Below, piece by piece: positions 17,853-26,091 of a DNA stretch of 64,000 nt. The stretch is from Bradyrhizobium diazoefficiens (GTDB lineage Bacteria; Pseudomonadota; Alphaproteobacteria; Rhizobiales; Xanthobacteraceae). The translations under genes were made by a program, and so were the position numbers. The DNA is taken from the NCBI RefSeq assembly GCF_018129965.1, contig NZ_JAFCKW010000034.1, positions 1-64,000 of the forward strand. The letters run 5' to 3'. The notes beneath the pieces are model-generated. The model was not told the DNA's origin, made no database searches, and saw nothing but the letters and a program-made list of their open reading frames with translations. Position 1 is the first letter of the stretch, and every line of letters starts with the position of its first letter.

Positions 17853-18490
17853 CGCAGAAAGTTCGAGATCAGGGCCAGGCCGAAACGCTGGCTCTTCTCG
17901 GGGTGAAACTGGGTGCCGATGGCGGTGTCCTTCGCGACGATCGCGGTGACGGGGCCGCCATAGTCGGCGCGTGCGAGCACATCCGCCTCATTGGCGGCGT
18001 TGAGGTGATAGGAGTGCACGAAATAGGCGTGCTGGCCCTTGGGGCCGAGCGACAGCCTGTCCAGCACCGGATGCTCGCGCAGAATGTCGAGCGTGTTCCA
18101 GCCCATGTGCGGGATCTTCAGGCTTTCATCGCGCGGCGTGATCTTCTCGACGTCGCCGCCGACCCAGTTCAGACCGTCGGTCGTGACATGCTCCTTGCCG
18201 CGACTGGCCATCAGCTGCATGCCGACGCAGATGCCGAAAAACGGCCGTGCCTTGACCCGCACCGCCTCGTTGATCGCCTCGACCATGCCGTTGACGGCAT
18301 CCAGCCCGCGCCGGCAATCGGCGAAGGCGCCGACGCCCGGCAGCACGATACGGTCGGCGCCGTAAGCCTGGTCCGGATCGCGGGTGACGAAGACCTTTTG
18401 CGGATTCTCGAGGCCGCGCGCGGCGCGCTCGAAAGCCTTGGCGGCGGAATGCAGATTGCCGGAACCGTAATCGATGATGGCGACGCTCAT
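17840..18490 (-). CDS. hisH: Imidazole glycerol phosphate synthase, glutaminase subunit
   Basis: 216 residues. HisH releases ammonia from glutamine and passes it to HisF. Class I amidotransferase triad: nucleophile in FFGICVGMQLM (Cys near residue 88) and His/Glu in GTQFHPEKS near 195-200. The ATG at 18490 was chosen because SVAIIDYGSGNLHS is the family N-terminus; the longer upstream frame is inside the DUF2628 gene, whose stop overlaps this start by 4 bases. Confidence 0.97.
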   Translation of the reverse strand: MSVAIIDYGSGNLHSAAKAFERAARGLENPQKVFVTRDPDQAYGADRIVLPGVGAFADCRRGLDAVNGMVEAINEAVRVKARPFFGICVGMQLMASRGKEHVTTDGLNWVGGDVEKITPRDESLKIPHMGWNTLDILREHPVLDRLSLGPKGQHAYFVHSYHLNAANEADVLARADYGGPVTAIVAKDTAIGTQFHPEKSQRFGLALISNFLRWKP

Positions 18491-19017
18491 CGTGACCCTC
18501 CCGGTTCTGGAAAAAAACCAATGATGCCGCCGGCCGGAATCGGCGGCGGGTTCGAGAATTGCTGGCCCGGCATGTTGCGGGTCGGCGGCGGGCCGCCGCG
18601 GTCGACGGCCCATTGATCGTTGACGATGCCGCGCTGCTTCTGGCTCCAGCGTTCGAAGAAGCGGCGCTCGGCGGTGTCCTCGTCATCGCCGACGACGACG
18701 TCGAGCTGCCGCCAATTGCCGCGCGATAGGGTCCAGCGGCGCAGGCTCGAGGCCTCGAAGCCCATCAGGAGCGCGACGATCACGTTGGCCAGGAAGATCG
18801 AGCTGGGGCCGACGCCGAGGCTATGCAGGGCGACATCGAATGCGCCCAGGAAGATCACCCAGCCGATCAGCGCCAGCCACAACCTGTTCCAGAGCAGCCA
18901 GAAGGGACCCAAAATCATCGCCCAGACATGGAAACCGTCGCGCACGAACACGAACTTGTCGGTCGCACGCAGATCGGCTCCGGCCGGGGAGGGAGCATGA
19001 ACTGTGTAGACAGGCAT
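18487..19017 (-). CDS. DUF2628 membrane protein inside the his cluster
   Basis: 176 residues. Two or three hydrophobic segments between residues 32 and 85 (MILGPFWLLWNRLWLALIGW; ANVIVALLMGFEA) and a Pro/Gly-rich cytoplasmic tail match what I recall of DUF2628, a family of unknown function. It sits between hisB and hisH and overlaps the hisH start as ATGA, so it is almost certainly co-translated with the his genes. Nothing in the sequence ties it to histidine chemistry. Confidence 0.85.
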   Translation of the reverse strand: MPVYTVHAPSPAGADLRATDKFVFVRDGFHVWAMILGPFWLLWNRLWLALIGWVIFLGAFDVALHSLGVGPSSIFLANVIVALLMGFEASSLRRWTLSRGNWRQLDVVVGDDEDTAERRFFERWSQKQRGIVNDQWAVDRGGPPPTRNMPGQQFSNPPPIPAGGIIGFFPEPGGSR

Positions 19018-19085
19018 GGTGATGCCCCGTTTCCTAGGAATTCAGTAAGACCGCAGGCCGCGCATTTCGCCGCCGGGCCGACATG

Positions 19086-19679
19086 TCAGCCGCCCAGCGA
19101 GCCCTTGGTGGACGGGATTTCGCCCGCAGCCTTGGGATCGATCGCGACCGCCGCCCGCAGCGCCCGCGCCAGCCCCTTGAAGCAGGACTCGGCGATATGG
19201 TGGCTGTTATCGCCATATAGTGTCTCGACGTGGAGAGTCACGCCGGCGTTCATGGCGAAGGCCTGGAACCATTCGCGTACGAGTTCGGTGTCGAATTCAC
19301 CGATCTTGTCGCGGGGAAAGTCGGCCTTGAACACCAGGAACGGGCGGCCCGAGATGTCGATGACCACGCGCGACAGCGTCTCGTCCATGGGCATGTGGAT
19401 GCCGGCATAGCGGGTGATGCCCGCCATGTTGCCGAGCGCCTGCTTGACGGCCTGGCCAAGCGCGATGCCGGTGTCCTCGGTGGTATGGTGATGATCAATG
19501 TGCAGGTCGCCGACCGCCTTGACCGTGAGGTCGATGCGGGAATGGCGGGCGAGGAGATCGAGCATATGGTCGAAAAAGCCGATGCCGGTCGCGATATTGG
19601 CCGCGCCGGTGCCATCGAGGTTCACGCTGACCTCGATATCGGTTTCCTTGGTCTTGCGCTTGATCGTCGCGGTGCGCAT
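19086..19679 (-). CDS. hisB: Imidazoleglycerol-phosphate dehydratase
   Basis: 197 residues, the monofunctional IGPD form without the histidinol phosphatase domain. It removes water from IGP to give imidazole acetol phosphate, using a di-manganese centre. Both metal motifs are visible: DHHHTTED near residues 71-78 and HHIAESCFKGLARAL near 166-180; the FDHM motif is near 36-39. The ATG at 19679 gives the family start MRTATIKRKT; the frame continues upstream but without support. First gene of the minus-strand his run. Confidence 0.96.
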   Translation of the reverse strand: MRTATIKRKTKETDIEVSVNLDGTGAANIATGIGFFDHMLDLLARHSRIDLTVKAVGDLHIDHHHTTEDTGIALGQAVKQALGNMAGITRYAGIHMPMDETLSRVVIDISGRPFLVFKADFPRDKIGEFDTELVREWFQAFAMNAGVTLHVETLYGDNSHHIAESCFKGLARALRAAVAIDPKAAGEIPSTKGSLGG

Positions 19680-19704
19680 TGAAAGCTGGCTTTCGCGTTG
19701 AATT

Positions 19705-19754
19705 GAGCATGATCTTTCCCGGGAAACCGGAACCCGCTTTTCCGGATCATGCTC
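19705..19754. repeat. Family D inverted repeat (GAGCATGATC ... GATCATGCTC), copy 2
   Basis: 50-bp element with perfect 10-bp inverted ends GAGCATGATC/GATCATGCTC and an inner CCGG-rich hairpin. It lies in the divergent gap between hisB and hslV and is related to 1661-1706. Confidence 0.65.
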
Positions 19755-19930
19755 GGGGGCCGAAAACGCCAGTCTATTAACAGCCAAATGACGCCTTCGC
19801 TACTGCGGGAACGACAGGCGGGGCTCTACTTCTGCCTATGGTGAGCGAATTGGGCCCGGAGCGGCCCGTTGTGCGCCGGTTGTGCCCCTTGCTCCGACCG
19901 CCTAAATCAGGCCGGACAATGAGGTATTTC

Positions 19931-20491
19931 ATGCAGGATTCCCAGAACAGCTCGCCGGGCTGGCACGGCACCACGATTTTGACGGTCCGCAAGGGCGGCA
20001 AGGTGGTGGTCGGCGGCGACGGCCAGGTCTCGATCGGCCAGACCGTGATCAAGTCCAACGCCAAGAAGGTCCGCAAGCTCGGCAAGGGCGACGTGATCGG
20101 CGGCTTTGCCGGCGCCACCGCCGACGCCTTCACCCTGTTCGAGCGGCTGGAGAGCAAACTCGAGCAATATCCGGGGCAATTGACCCGGGCCGCGGTTGAG
20201 CTCGCCAAGGACTGGCGCACCGACCGTTACCTGCGGCGGCTGGAGGCCATGATGATCGTGGCCGACAAGGACGTCTCCCTGGTGCTGACAGGCACCGGCG
20301 ACGTGCTCGAGCCCGAGTCCGGCGTCATGGCGATCGGCTCCGGCGGCAATTACGCGCTGGCCGCTGCGCGCGCCCTGCTCGACACCGACAAGGACGCCGA
20401 GACCATCGTCCGCCGCTCGCTCGACATCGCCGCCGACATCTGCGTCTACACCAATCGCAACATCACCGTCGAAGCCCTGTCGGCCGGCTAG
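19931..20491 (+). CDS. hslV: ATP-dependent protease subunit HslV (ClpQ)
   Basis: 186 residues. HslV is the proteasome-like threonine peptidase that works with HslU ATPase. The N-terminal catalytic Thr lies in HGTTILTVRKGG (the Thr after Gly, near residue 12-13), so a short propeptide must be removed. VVVGGDGQVSIGQTV and GFAGATADAFTLFERLE are family signatures. I chose the ATG at 19931; an in-frame ATG at 19919 and a longer frame from 19838 also exist. hslU follows after one intervening gene. Confidence 0.95.
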   Translation: MQDSQNSSPGWHGTTILTVRKGGKVVVGGDGQVSIGQTVIKSNAKKVRKLGKGDVIGGFAGATADAFTLFERLESKLEQYPGQLTRAAVELAKDWRTDRYLRRLEAMMIVADKDVSLVLTGTGDVLEPESGVMAIGSGGNYALAAARALLDTDKDAETIVRRSLDIAADICVYTNRNITVEALSAG

Positions 20492-20494
20492 CAG

Positions 20495-21130
20495 ATGGCA
20501 TTGGCCCGCATTCCCAGCCCGACACGACCGGCGTTTCCGCCGCTCGCCTGGGTCGGCATCGCATTGCTGCTGCTGGCGCTGCAGGCCTCGATCCTGTTTG
20601 CGATGGGGCGCGTGCCGATCTGCACCTGCGGCTACGTCAAGCTCTGGCACGGCGTGGTGAACTCATCGGAGAATTCCCAGCACATCGCCGACTGGTACAG
20701 CTTCTCGCACGTGATCCACGGCTTCCTGTTTTACGGACTGACCTGGCTGCTGTTCTGGCGCCTGCCCTTGCTGCGGCTGTCGTTCGAGCCATGGTCCTGG
20801 CCGGCCCGGCTGATCATCGCCATGCTGATCGAAGGCGCCTGGGAGATCGTCGAGAATTCGCCGTTCATCATCGAGCGCTACCGCGCCGGCACGATCTCGC
20901 TGGACTATTTCGGCGACAGCATCGTCAATTCGATCTCCGACACGCTGTTCATGGTCCTCGGGTTCCTTGCCGCGCGCGTGCTGCCCATCTCCGTGACCGT
21001 CCTGCTCGGGCTCGCCTTCGAGATCATGCTGGCGCTCCATATTCGCGACAATCTGACACTGAATATCCTGATGCTGATCCATCCGATCGACGCCGTGAAA
21101 CATTGGCAATCGGGTCCCCCCATCATCTGA
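20495..21130 (+). CDS. DUF2585 (UPF0314) membrane protein between hslV and hslU
   Basis: 211 residues with about five hydrophobic segments (for example WVGIALLLLALQASILFAM, residues 18-36; FLFYGLTWLLFW near 75; VTVLLGLAFEIMLALH near 168). Conserved polar motifs of the family are present: CTCGYVKLWHG, SHVIHGFLFY and EGAWEIVENSPFIIERYR. Function unknown. It begins only 3 bases after hslV and precedes hslU by 52 bases, so it splits the usual hslVU pair and is probably in the same transcript. Confidence 0.88.
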   Translation: MALARIPSPTRPAFPPLAWVGIALLLLALQASILFAMGRVPICTCGYVKLWHGVVNSSENSQHIADWYSFSHVIHGFLFYGLTWLLFWRLPLLRLSFEPWSWPARLIIAMLIEGAWEIVENSPFIIERYRAGTISLDYFGDSIVNSISDTLFMVLGFLAARVLPISVTVLLGLAFEIMLALHIRDNLTLNILMLIHPIDAVKHWQSGPPII

Positions 21131-21182
21131 CGGCTGAAAAAGCAGCTTGTCCCGGCCCGTCTCTGACCCTAGCTAAGATCCC

Positions 21183-22487
21183 ATGACAGACTTCTCTCCC
21201 CGCGAAATCGTTTCCGAACTCGACCGTTTCATCGTCGGCCAGGCCGACGCCAAGCGTGCCGTCTCGATCGCGCTGCGCAACCGCTGGCGGCGGCAGCAGC
21301 TCACCGGCACCTTGCGCGAGGAAGTTCTGCCGAAGAACATCCTGATGATCGGGCCGACCGGCGTCGGCAAGACCGAGATCGCGCGGCGGCTCGCCAAGCT
21401 CGCGAATGCGCCGTTCCTGAAGGTGGAAGCCACCAAATTCACAGAAGTCGGCTATGTCGGCCGCGACGTCGAGCAGATCATCCGCGATCTCGTCGAGGTC
21501 GCGATCGCCCAGGTCCGCGAGCGCAAGCGCAAGGACGTGAATGCCCGCGCCCAGCTCGCCGCCGAGGAACGCGTGCTCGACGCGCTGGTCGGCGCCAATG
21601 CCAGCGCCGCGACGCGGGACTCCTTCCGCAGGAAGCTGCGTGCCGGCGAACTCAACGACAAGGAAATCGAGATCGAGACGCAGTCGTCCGGCGGCGGCAT
21701 GCCGATGTTCGAGATCCCGGGCATGCCGGGCGCGCAGTTGGGCGCGGTCTCGATCGGCGACATCTTCGGCAAGCTCGGGGGCCGCAGCAAGACCCGGCGG
21801 CTGACGGTGGAGAACTCGCACGAGATCCTCGTCAACGAGGAATCCGACAAGCTGCTGGACACCGATCAGCTCACCCTCGAGGCGATCAGCGCGGTCGAGA
21901 ACAACGGCATCGTGTTCCTCGACGAGATCGACAAGATCTGCGCCCGCGACGGCCGTGTCGGCGGCGACGTCTCGCGCGAGGGCGTGCAGCGCGACCTGCT
22001 GCCGCTGATCGAGGGCACCACGGTCTCGACCAAGCACGGCGCGGTGAAGACCGACCACATCCTGTTCATCGCCTCCGGCGCCTTCCACGTCGCAAAACCG
22101 TCCGACCTGTTGCCGGAATTGCAGGGCCGCCTGCCGATCCGCGTCGAATTGCAGGCGCTGACCCGCGACGACATGCGCCGCATCCTGACCGAGCCCGAGG
22201 CCTCGCTGATCAAGCAATATGTCGCGCTGATGCAGACCGAGGGCCTGACGCTCGACATCACCGACAGCGCCATCGACGCGCTCGCCGACGTCGCGGTCGC
22301 CGTCAACTCGACGGTCGAGAACATCGGCGCGCGGCGGCTGCAGACCGTGATGGAGCGGGTGCTGGACGACATCTCCTTCACCGCCCCCGACCGCAGCGGC
22401 GAGACCGTCCGGGTCGACGCGGATTTCGTGCAGAAGCACGTCGGCGACCTCGCCAAGAACGCCGATCTGAGCCGGTTCATTTTGTAA
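21183..22487 (+). CDS. hslU: ATP-dependent protease ATPase subunit HslU (ClpY)
   Basis: 434 residues, full length. AAA+ unfoldase that feeds substrates to HslV. N-terminal SPREIVSELDRFIVGQADAK, Walker A GPTGVGKTE near residues 57-65, an insertion (I) domain at about 110-240, Walker B VFLDEIDKI near 246-254, sensor and C-terminal domain ending LSRFIL, the conserved tail that inserts into HslV. Confidence 0.97.
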   Translation: MTDFSPREIVSELDRFIVGQADAKRAVSIALRNRWRRQQLTGTLREEVLPKNILMIGPTGVGKTEIARRLAKLANAPFLKVEATKFTEVGYVGRDVEQIIRDLVEVAIAQVRERKRKDVNARAQLAAEERVLDALVGANASAATRDSFRRKLRAGELNDKEIEIETQSSGGGMPMFEIPGMPGAQLGAVSIGDIFGKLGGRSKTRRLTVENSHEILVNEESDKLLDTDQLTLEAISAVENNGIVFLDEIDKICARDGRVGGDVSREGVQRDLLPLIEGTTVSTKHGAVKTDHILFIASGAFHVAKPSDLLPELQGRLPIRVELQALTRDDMRRILTEPEASLIKQYVALMQTEGLTLDITDSAIDALADVAVAVNSTVENIGARRLQTVMERVLDDISFTAPDRSGETVRVDADFVQKHVGDLAKNADLSRFIL

Positions 22488-22502
22488 TTTCGGTTCAATC
22501 CG

Positions 22503-22668
22503 CTATCTATCCGCTGTCGTCCCTGCCTCGTGCGCACTTGCACACGAGGAGCATGAACCCATAATCACCAGCGGTCCTTGTCGGAAAAGATAGCGGCTCC
22601 AACCTTGGCTCAAACAGCATCCTGTGGTGATCGGTCCCGGGTCGCGCTTCGCTTGCCCGGGACGACGG
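22503..22668. repeat. Family E palindromic repeat region, copy 1
   Basis: The 3' part (22626-22668) reads GATCGGTCCCGGGTCGCGC ... CTTGCCCGGGACGACGG and matches the right arm of the element at 47778-47946. The 5' part starts CTGTCGTCCCTGCCTCGTG, resembling its left arm. The element fills the gap between hslU and the membrane protein gene. Confidence 0.5.
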
Positions 22669-22699
22669 CGGAATTTGATCGCGCCTCTTCGGGTGCGGC

Positions 22700-23824
22700 G
22701 TGACGGCACGTATCCTGCAAAATCCCTGGCGCGTGCTGCTCGCGATCAATGCGGCGGTGATCGCCGGCGTGTTCGTCCACAAGATCCAGCTGCCGCCTTA
22801 CGTCCCCTACATCCATCTGCTCGTCGACTACCATTTCGGTTTCATCAAGCGGGCGCTGATCGGGGCCATCGTTGCGCTGTTCACGGACAGGGTGCCGGTC
22901 TGGCTGGTGTTCGCACTCGGCGGGGCGACATGGCTGGTAACGCTTGGGCTTTACGCAAGGCTGTTCCAGAAGACGTTCGGCTTCACCGCGCGAACGCTGC
23001 CGCTGTTCGTGTTCATCGCGTGCTCGCCGTTCTTCCTGAAGAACTTCATGCACACGCTCGGCCATTTCGACATTGATGGTTGCGCGCTGGCGATCGTCCT
23101 GCTGCTGATGCCGGCAGGCTCATTGCTGTTCGTGGCGACGGCCGCGCTGTTCGCGATTCTCCTGGTCCTGATCCACCACATCCACCTGCTGATGTATGTG
23201 CCGACCATCATCACCATCGTCGTGATCCGGCACTATCTCTCTTGCGGCTGCACCCGCACCAACATGGCGTTTGGCCTCGCCGCCATCGCGGTCGTCACCG
23301 CGCTGTTCTTCGCGGCCCAGTTCCTGGGAACGATGCCGATCCCCGAAGCGGATTTCGTTGCTTATCTCAAGACCCGGATGGCCGATCCGTCGCGCACCGA
23401 CCTGCTGCAATTCAGCTACATCTGGTATCAGCCGCTGGCGAAGGAAATCTCCGACACCTGGGGCCGCCTGCCGCACAATATCCTCGGCGTGCCCGTGTTC
23501 GCGCTCCTGATCTGGCTGCATACGCCGCTGTGGCGCTTGTTCGCAAACCTGATCGGCGCGCTCGCGAGCGCGCTACACCGGCGCCTCGTGCTCGCGGCGC
23601 TGACCGGAATCAGCCTCGCCTATCTCGTGATGTTCGCGATGGTGTTCGACTATTCGCGCTGGATCTCGAACTGGGCGGTCTGCATGTTCCTGATGCTGCA
23701 TGCGGTCAAGATGCTTCCGGCCGCGCGGGAGACCGCGCTGATCCCGTCTGAAGATCGCAGCACGAACATCTTCGGCCTGGTCCTCACTTTGATCCCGCGC
23801 GTCGGAATCGTGCGGCCGTTCTAG
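22700..23824 (+). CDS. Unidentified multi-pass inner-membrane protein
   Basis: 374 residues with about nine predicted membrane helices, beginning with VLLAINAAVIAGVFVHKIQL (about residues 12-31). Between helices there are polar, possibly functional stretches: DYHFGFIKRALIG near 47-59 and HTLGHFDIDGCALAI near 114-128. The pattern of a D-x-x-FGF-x-KR loop and His/Asp-bearing loops is like polytopic transferases or polysaccharide-related enzymes, but I cannot name a family. It is bracketed by repeat elements on both sides; its stop codon lies inside a 47-bp perfect inverted repeat. No obvious operon partner. Confidence 0.8.
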   Translation: MTARILQNPWRVLLAINAAVIAGVFVHKIQLPPYVPYIHLLVDYHFGFIKRALIGAIVALFTDRVPVWLVFALGGATWLVTLGLYARLFQKTFGFTARTLPLFVFIACSPFFLKNFMHTLGHFDIDGCALAIVLLLMPAGSLLFVATAALFAILLVLIHHIHLLMYVPTIITIVVIRHYLSCGCTRTNMAFGLAAIAVVTALFFAAQFLGTMPIPEADFVAYLKTRMADPSRTDLLQFSYIWYQPLAKEISDTWGRLPHNILGVPVFALLIWLHTPLWRLFANLIGALASALHRRLVLAALTGISLAYLVMFAMVFDYSRWISNWAVCMFLMLHAVKMLPAARETALIPSEDRSTNIFGLVLTLIPRVGIVRPF

Positions 23825-23867
23825 AGCTTTTTCGGTTCTGATCGAATCAGAACCGAAAAAGCTCTAG
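23821..23867. repeat. 47-bp perfect inverted repeat over a stop codon
   Basis: Two exact 22-base arms (CTAGAGCTTTTTCGGTTCTGAT begins the left arm in its first 20 bases) around a CGA centre. The left arm includes the TAG stop (23822-23824) of the upstream gene. In RNA it would form a very stable hairpin at the 3' end. It continues directly into the family C repeat. Confidence 0.85.
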
Positions 23868-23930
23868 ATTCTTGTTTTGACGCGTTTTCTTCACGCGAAC
23901 CGGTATCCACTTCGCTCGAAAACGCTCTAA
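23868..23930. repeat. Family C repeat, copy 2
   Basis: Read on the minus strand it has GAGCGTTTTCGAGCGAAGTG, then GATACCGGTTCGCGTGAAG and AAACGCGTCAAAAC. It matches 8933-8993 and, weakly, 45184-45213. Together with the adjacent inverted repeat it forms a composite element of about 110 bp that also touches the smr stop codon. Confidence 0.7.
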
Positions 23931-24517
23931 TATCTCGCGCGCCTGATCCGCACATAGAGCGCGCCCTCGCCGCCATGGCAGATGGCGGCCTCTTCGAATC
24001 CGACGACCAGGCTGCGGAATTCCGGCAGGCTCAGCCATTCCGGCACCTGCCGGCGGAGCACGCCGCTTTCTCCGCCGCTTCTGCCCTTGCCGGTGATGAC
24101 CAGCACGAAGGTGAGGCCGTCATCATGGGCGCGGTGCAGGAATCCGGTCAGCGCGCGATGGGCCCGAGTCTGGGTCATGCCGTGCAGATCAAGGCGCGCC
24201 TCGATCTCGCTGCGGCCGCGGGACAGTTTGGTGCGCTCACGCTTGCCGAGCGGCGCCAGCGGCGGAATCGCCGGTTTTGCCGCGCGCGGCGCTGGCGGAG
24301 CTGCCATCGGACGTGGCGGCGGCGCGGGTCGCGCGACCTGTGGCACAGGTGGAGGCTCGGTGCGAACCGTCGTCTGCGCCTTGGCCGCGCGATGCTTTTT
24401 CAGCGGCTTGACCTGTCGTGCGACCGAATCCCAGAGCTCGCGCTCTTCCTCGCTCAGCGCGCGGCGGCGCGGCGAGGGACGAGGCTCCAGCACGGGCGGA
24501 CGGGACGATCGCTTCAT
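23927..24517 (-). CDS. Smr (MutS2 C-terminal-like) domain protein
   Basis: 196 residues. N-terminal half is basic and Pro/Ala-rich (low complexity, about residues 1-95); the Smr domain spans about 105-190 with the LDLHGMT motif near 109-115, the TGKGRSGG loop near 143-150 and a C-terminal HGGEGALYVRIRR-like segment. Smr domains are nucleic-acid nucleases or nickases; the substrate here is unknown. Its ATG overlaps the mltA stop (ATGA), placing it third in a tim44-mltA-smr operon. Confidence 0.88.
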   Translation of the reverse strand: MKRSSRPPVLEPRPSPRRRALSEEERELWDSVARQVKPLKKHRAAKAQTTVRTEPPPVPQVARPAPPPRPMAAPPAPRAAKPAIPPLAPLGKRERTKLSRGRSEIEARLDLHGMTQTRAHRALTGFLHRAHDDGLTFVLVITGKGRSGGESGVLRRQVPEWLSLPEFRSLVVGFEEAAICHGGEGALYVRIRRARY

Positions 24518-26091
24518 TGCGGCGGATGGGAACGATTTTTCACCGGCCGCCGCGGTTCGCGAACGGGCTCCATCACGGGACGCGGGACCGGCAACGGGAC
24601 CGGGCTGGCGACAGCGACCGTATCGCTCTTGCCTTGCGCGGCCGCTGCGGGCGCCGCCGCCGGTTTGGCCTGATCCTTGACCTGGTCCTTCCCGGGCTCC
24701 TTGCCAGTATCCTTGGCAGGATCGGTTTGCGGAAACAGCTTTGCGATCTTCTCCGAGGGCCTTGGGTCCGGGACCGGCAGCTTCGCGGCGCGCGACGCGG
24801 GATCGAGGCTCTTCGGCACCAGCATGACGAAGTGCATGGGATGACGCAGCCGCCCCGAGATCCGGCCGGCATCGGCGCCTGCACCGAAATAGAGATCGGC
24901 GCGCGCGGGTCCGATGATGGCCGAGCCAGTGTCCTGCGCGATCATCAGCCGATGGAACGGCGTCCTGGCGCGGTCGGACTCGATCGGCAGCTCGCCCTCG
25001 ATGAAGAACGGCGTACCGTAGACATGGAGCGATTTGTCGACCGCGATGGAGCGCCCCGCGGTCAGCGGAATGCCCTGCGCGCCGACCGCCTCGTCCTTGT
25101 CGGACAGATTGACCTCGCGGAAGAAGATGTAGGCGCGGTTCTGGCGGCGCAGCTCCTTGGCGCCGTCAGGATTTTGAGCCATCCACTCCCTGATCTTCTG
25201 CATCGACATCTCCTCTTTCGGGATGATGCCGCGTTCGATCAGGATGCGACCCACGGCCGTATAGGGATAGCCGTTATAGGCGTCGTAGTTGAGGCGGAGC
25301 GTCGTGCCATCCTCGAACCTGATCCGCGCCGAGCCCTGGATCTGGGCGAACAACAGATCGGTCGGATCCTTCAGCCAGGCGATCTCCAGCCCGCGGCCGG
25401 CGATCTTGCCGTCCTCGATCTCGGCCCTATCGTAATAGGGCACCAGCTTGCGGCGGCCGATCTTGCGATAGACCGGGCCCTTGTTGGGCAGGCTGACCGA
25501 GTCCTGCTTGTAGCCGCGCACGAACAGGTTCGAAGGACGGCGATAGACCGGGACATTGTAGACATCGGTATGGGTGCGCGATCCCTCCAGCACCGGCTCG
25601 TAATAGCCGGTGACGAAACCATCGGGCTCGCCGAGACGCGAGATCCGCAGCGGCGCGAAATTCGTCTCGAAGAAGGCTTTGGCCTGGGCGTCGTCGGCAA
25701 GCTCGAGCGACCTGGCGGCGTTGCAGGGTTCGTTCAGCGAGCCGGCCAGCGCCTTCGGTTCGGAAGTGCCGGTCTGCGCATTGATCGACTTGCAGCTCGC
25801 GCGAAACGTCTTGTAGGCGGCGAGATGATCGTCGTCGTTCCAGCCCTTCACCTCGGTCCAGGGCAGCGGCAGATATTGCGCGCCTGATATTTCGAAGGGC
25901 AGGGGAAGCTGCGGATAGGGCAAGGCCCGCGGCGGAGCCGCGGGCTGGGCCGGAAGGTGGTGATGATGACTGCGATGGTGCCGCCGCGCCGCCTCGGCGC
26001 CGAGCGAAAACGACGACAGCACGACGATGGCAGCGCAAAGCGCCGTCGCGCTGTTCTTCAGGAACGCCTTAATTCGCGCTTCCGGTGCCAA
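24514..26091 (-). CDS. mltA: Membrane-bound lytic murein transglycosylase A (MltA)
   Basis: About 525 residues. MltA cleaves peptidoglycan glycan strands to 1,6-anhydromuropeptides. The MltA domain covers about residues 110-290 (FVTGYYEPVLEGSR, FLKD-type region WLKDPTDLLFAQIQGS) and the 3D barrel near 330-380 (AQDTGSAIIGPARADLYFGAG has the conserved Asp residues). The C-terminal 120 residues are a Pro/Lys-rich tail not usual in MltA. The only in-frame ATG (26160) is deep inside the tim44 gene. I prefer TTG at 26091, which follows GGAAG at good spacing and yields a normal signal peptide (ALCAAIVVLSSFSLGAEA). It overlaps tim44 by 23 bases. Confidence 0.88.
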   Translation of the reverse strand: MAPEARIKAFLKNSATALCAAIVVLSSFSLGAEAARRHHRSHHHHLPAQPAAPPRALPYPQLPLPFEISGAQYLPLPWTEVKGWNDDDHLAAYKTFRASCKSINAQTGTSEPKALAGSLNEPCNAARSLELADDAQAKAFFETNFAPLRISRLGEPDGFVTGYYEPVLEGSRTHTDVYNVPVYRRPSNLFVRGYKQDSVSLPNKGPVYRKIGRRKLVPYYDRAEIEDGKIAGRGLEIAWLKDPTDLLFAQIQGSARIRFEDGTTLRLNYDAYNGYPYTAVGRILIERGIIPKEEMSMQKIREWMAQNPDGAKELRRQNRAYIFFREVNLSDKDEAVGAQGIPLTAGRSIAVDKSLHVYGTPFFIEGELPIESDRARTPFHRLMIAQDTGSAIIGPARADLYFGAGADAGRISGRLRHPMHFVMLVPKSLDPASRAAKLPVPDPRPSEKIAKLFPQTDPAKDTGKEPGKDQVKDQAKPAAAPAAAAQGKSDTVAVASPVPLPVPRPVMEPVREPRRPVKNRSHPPQ

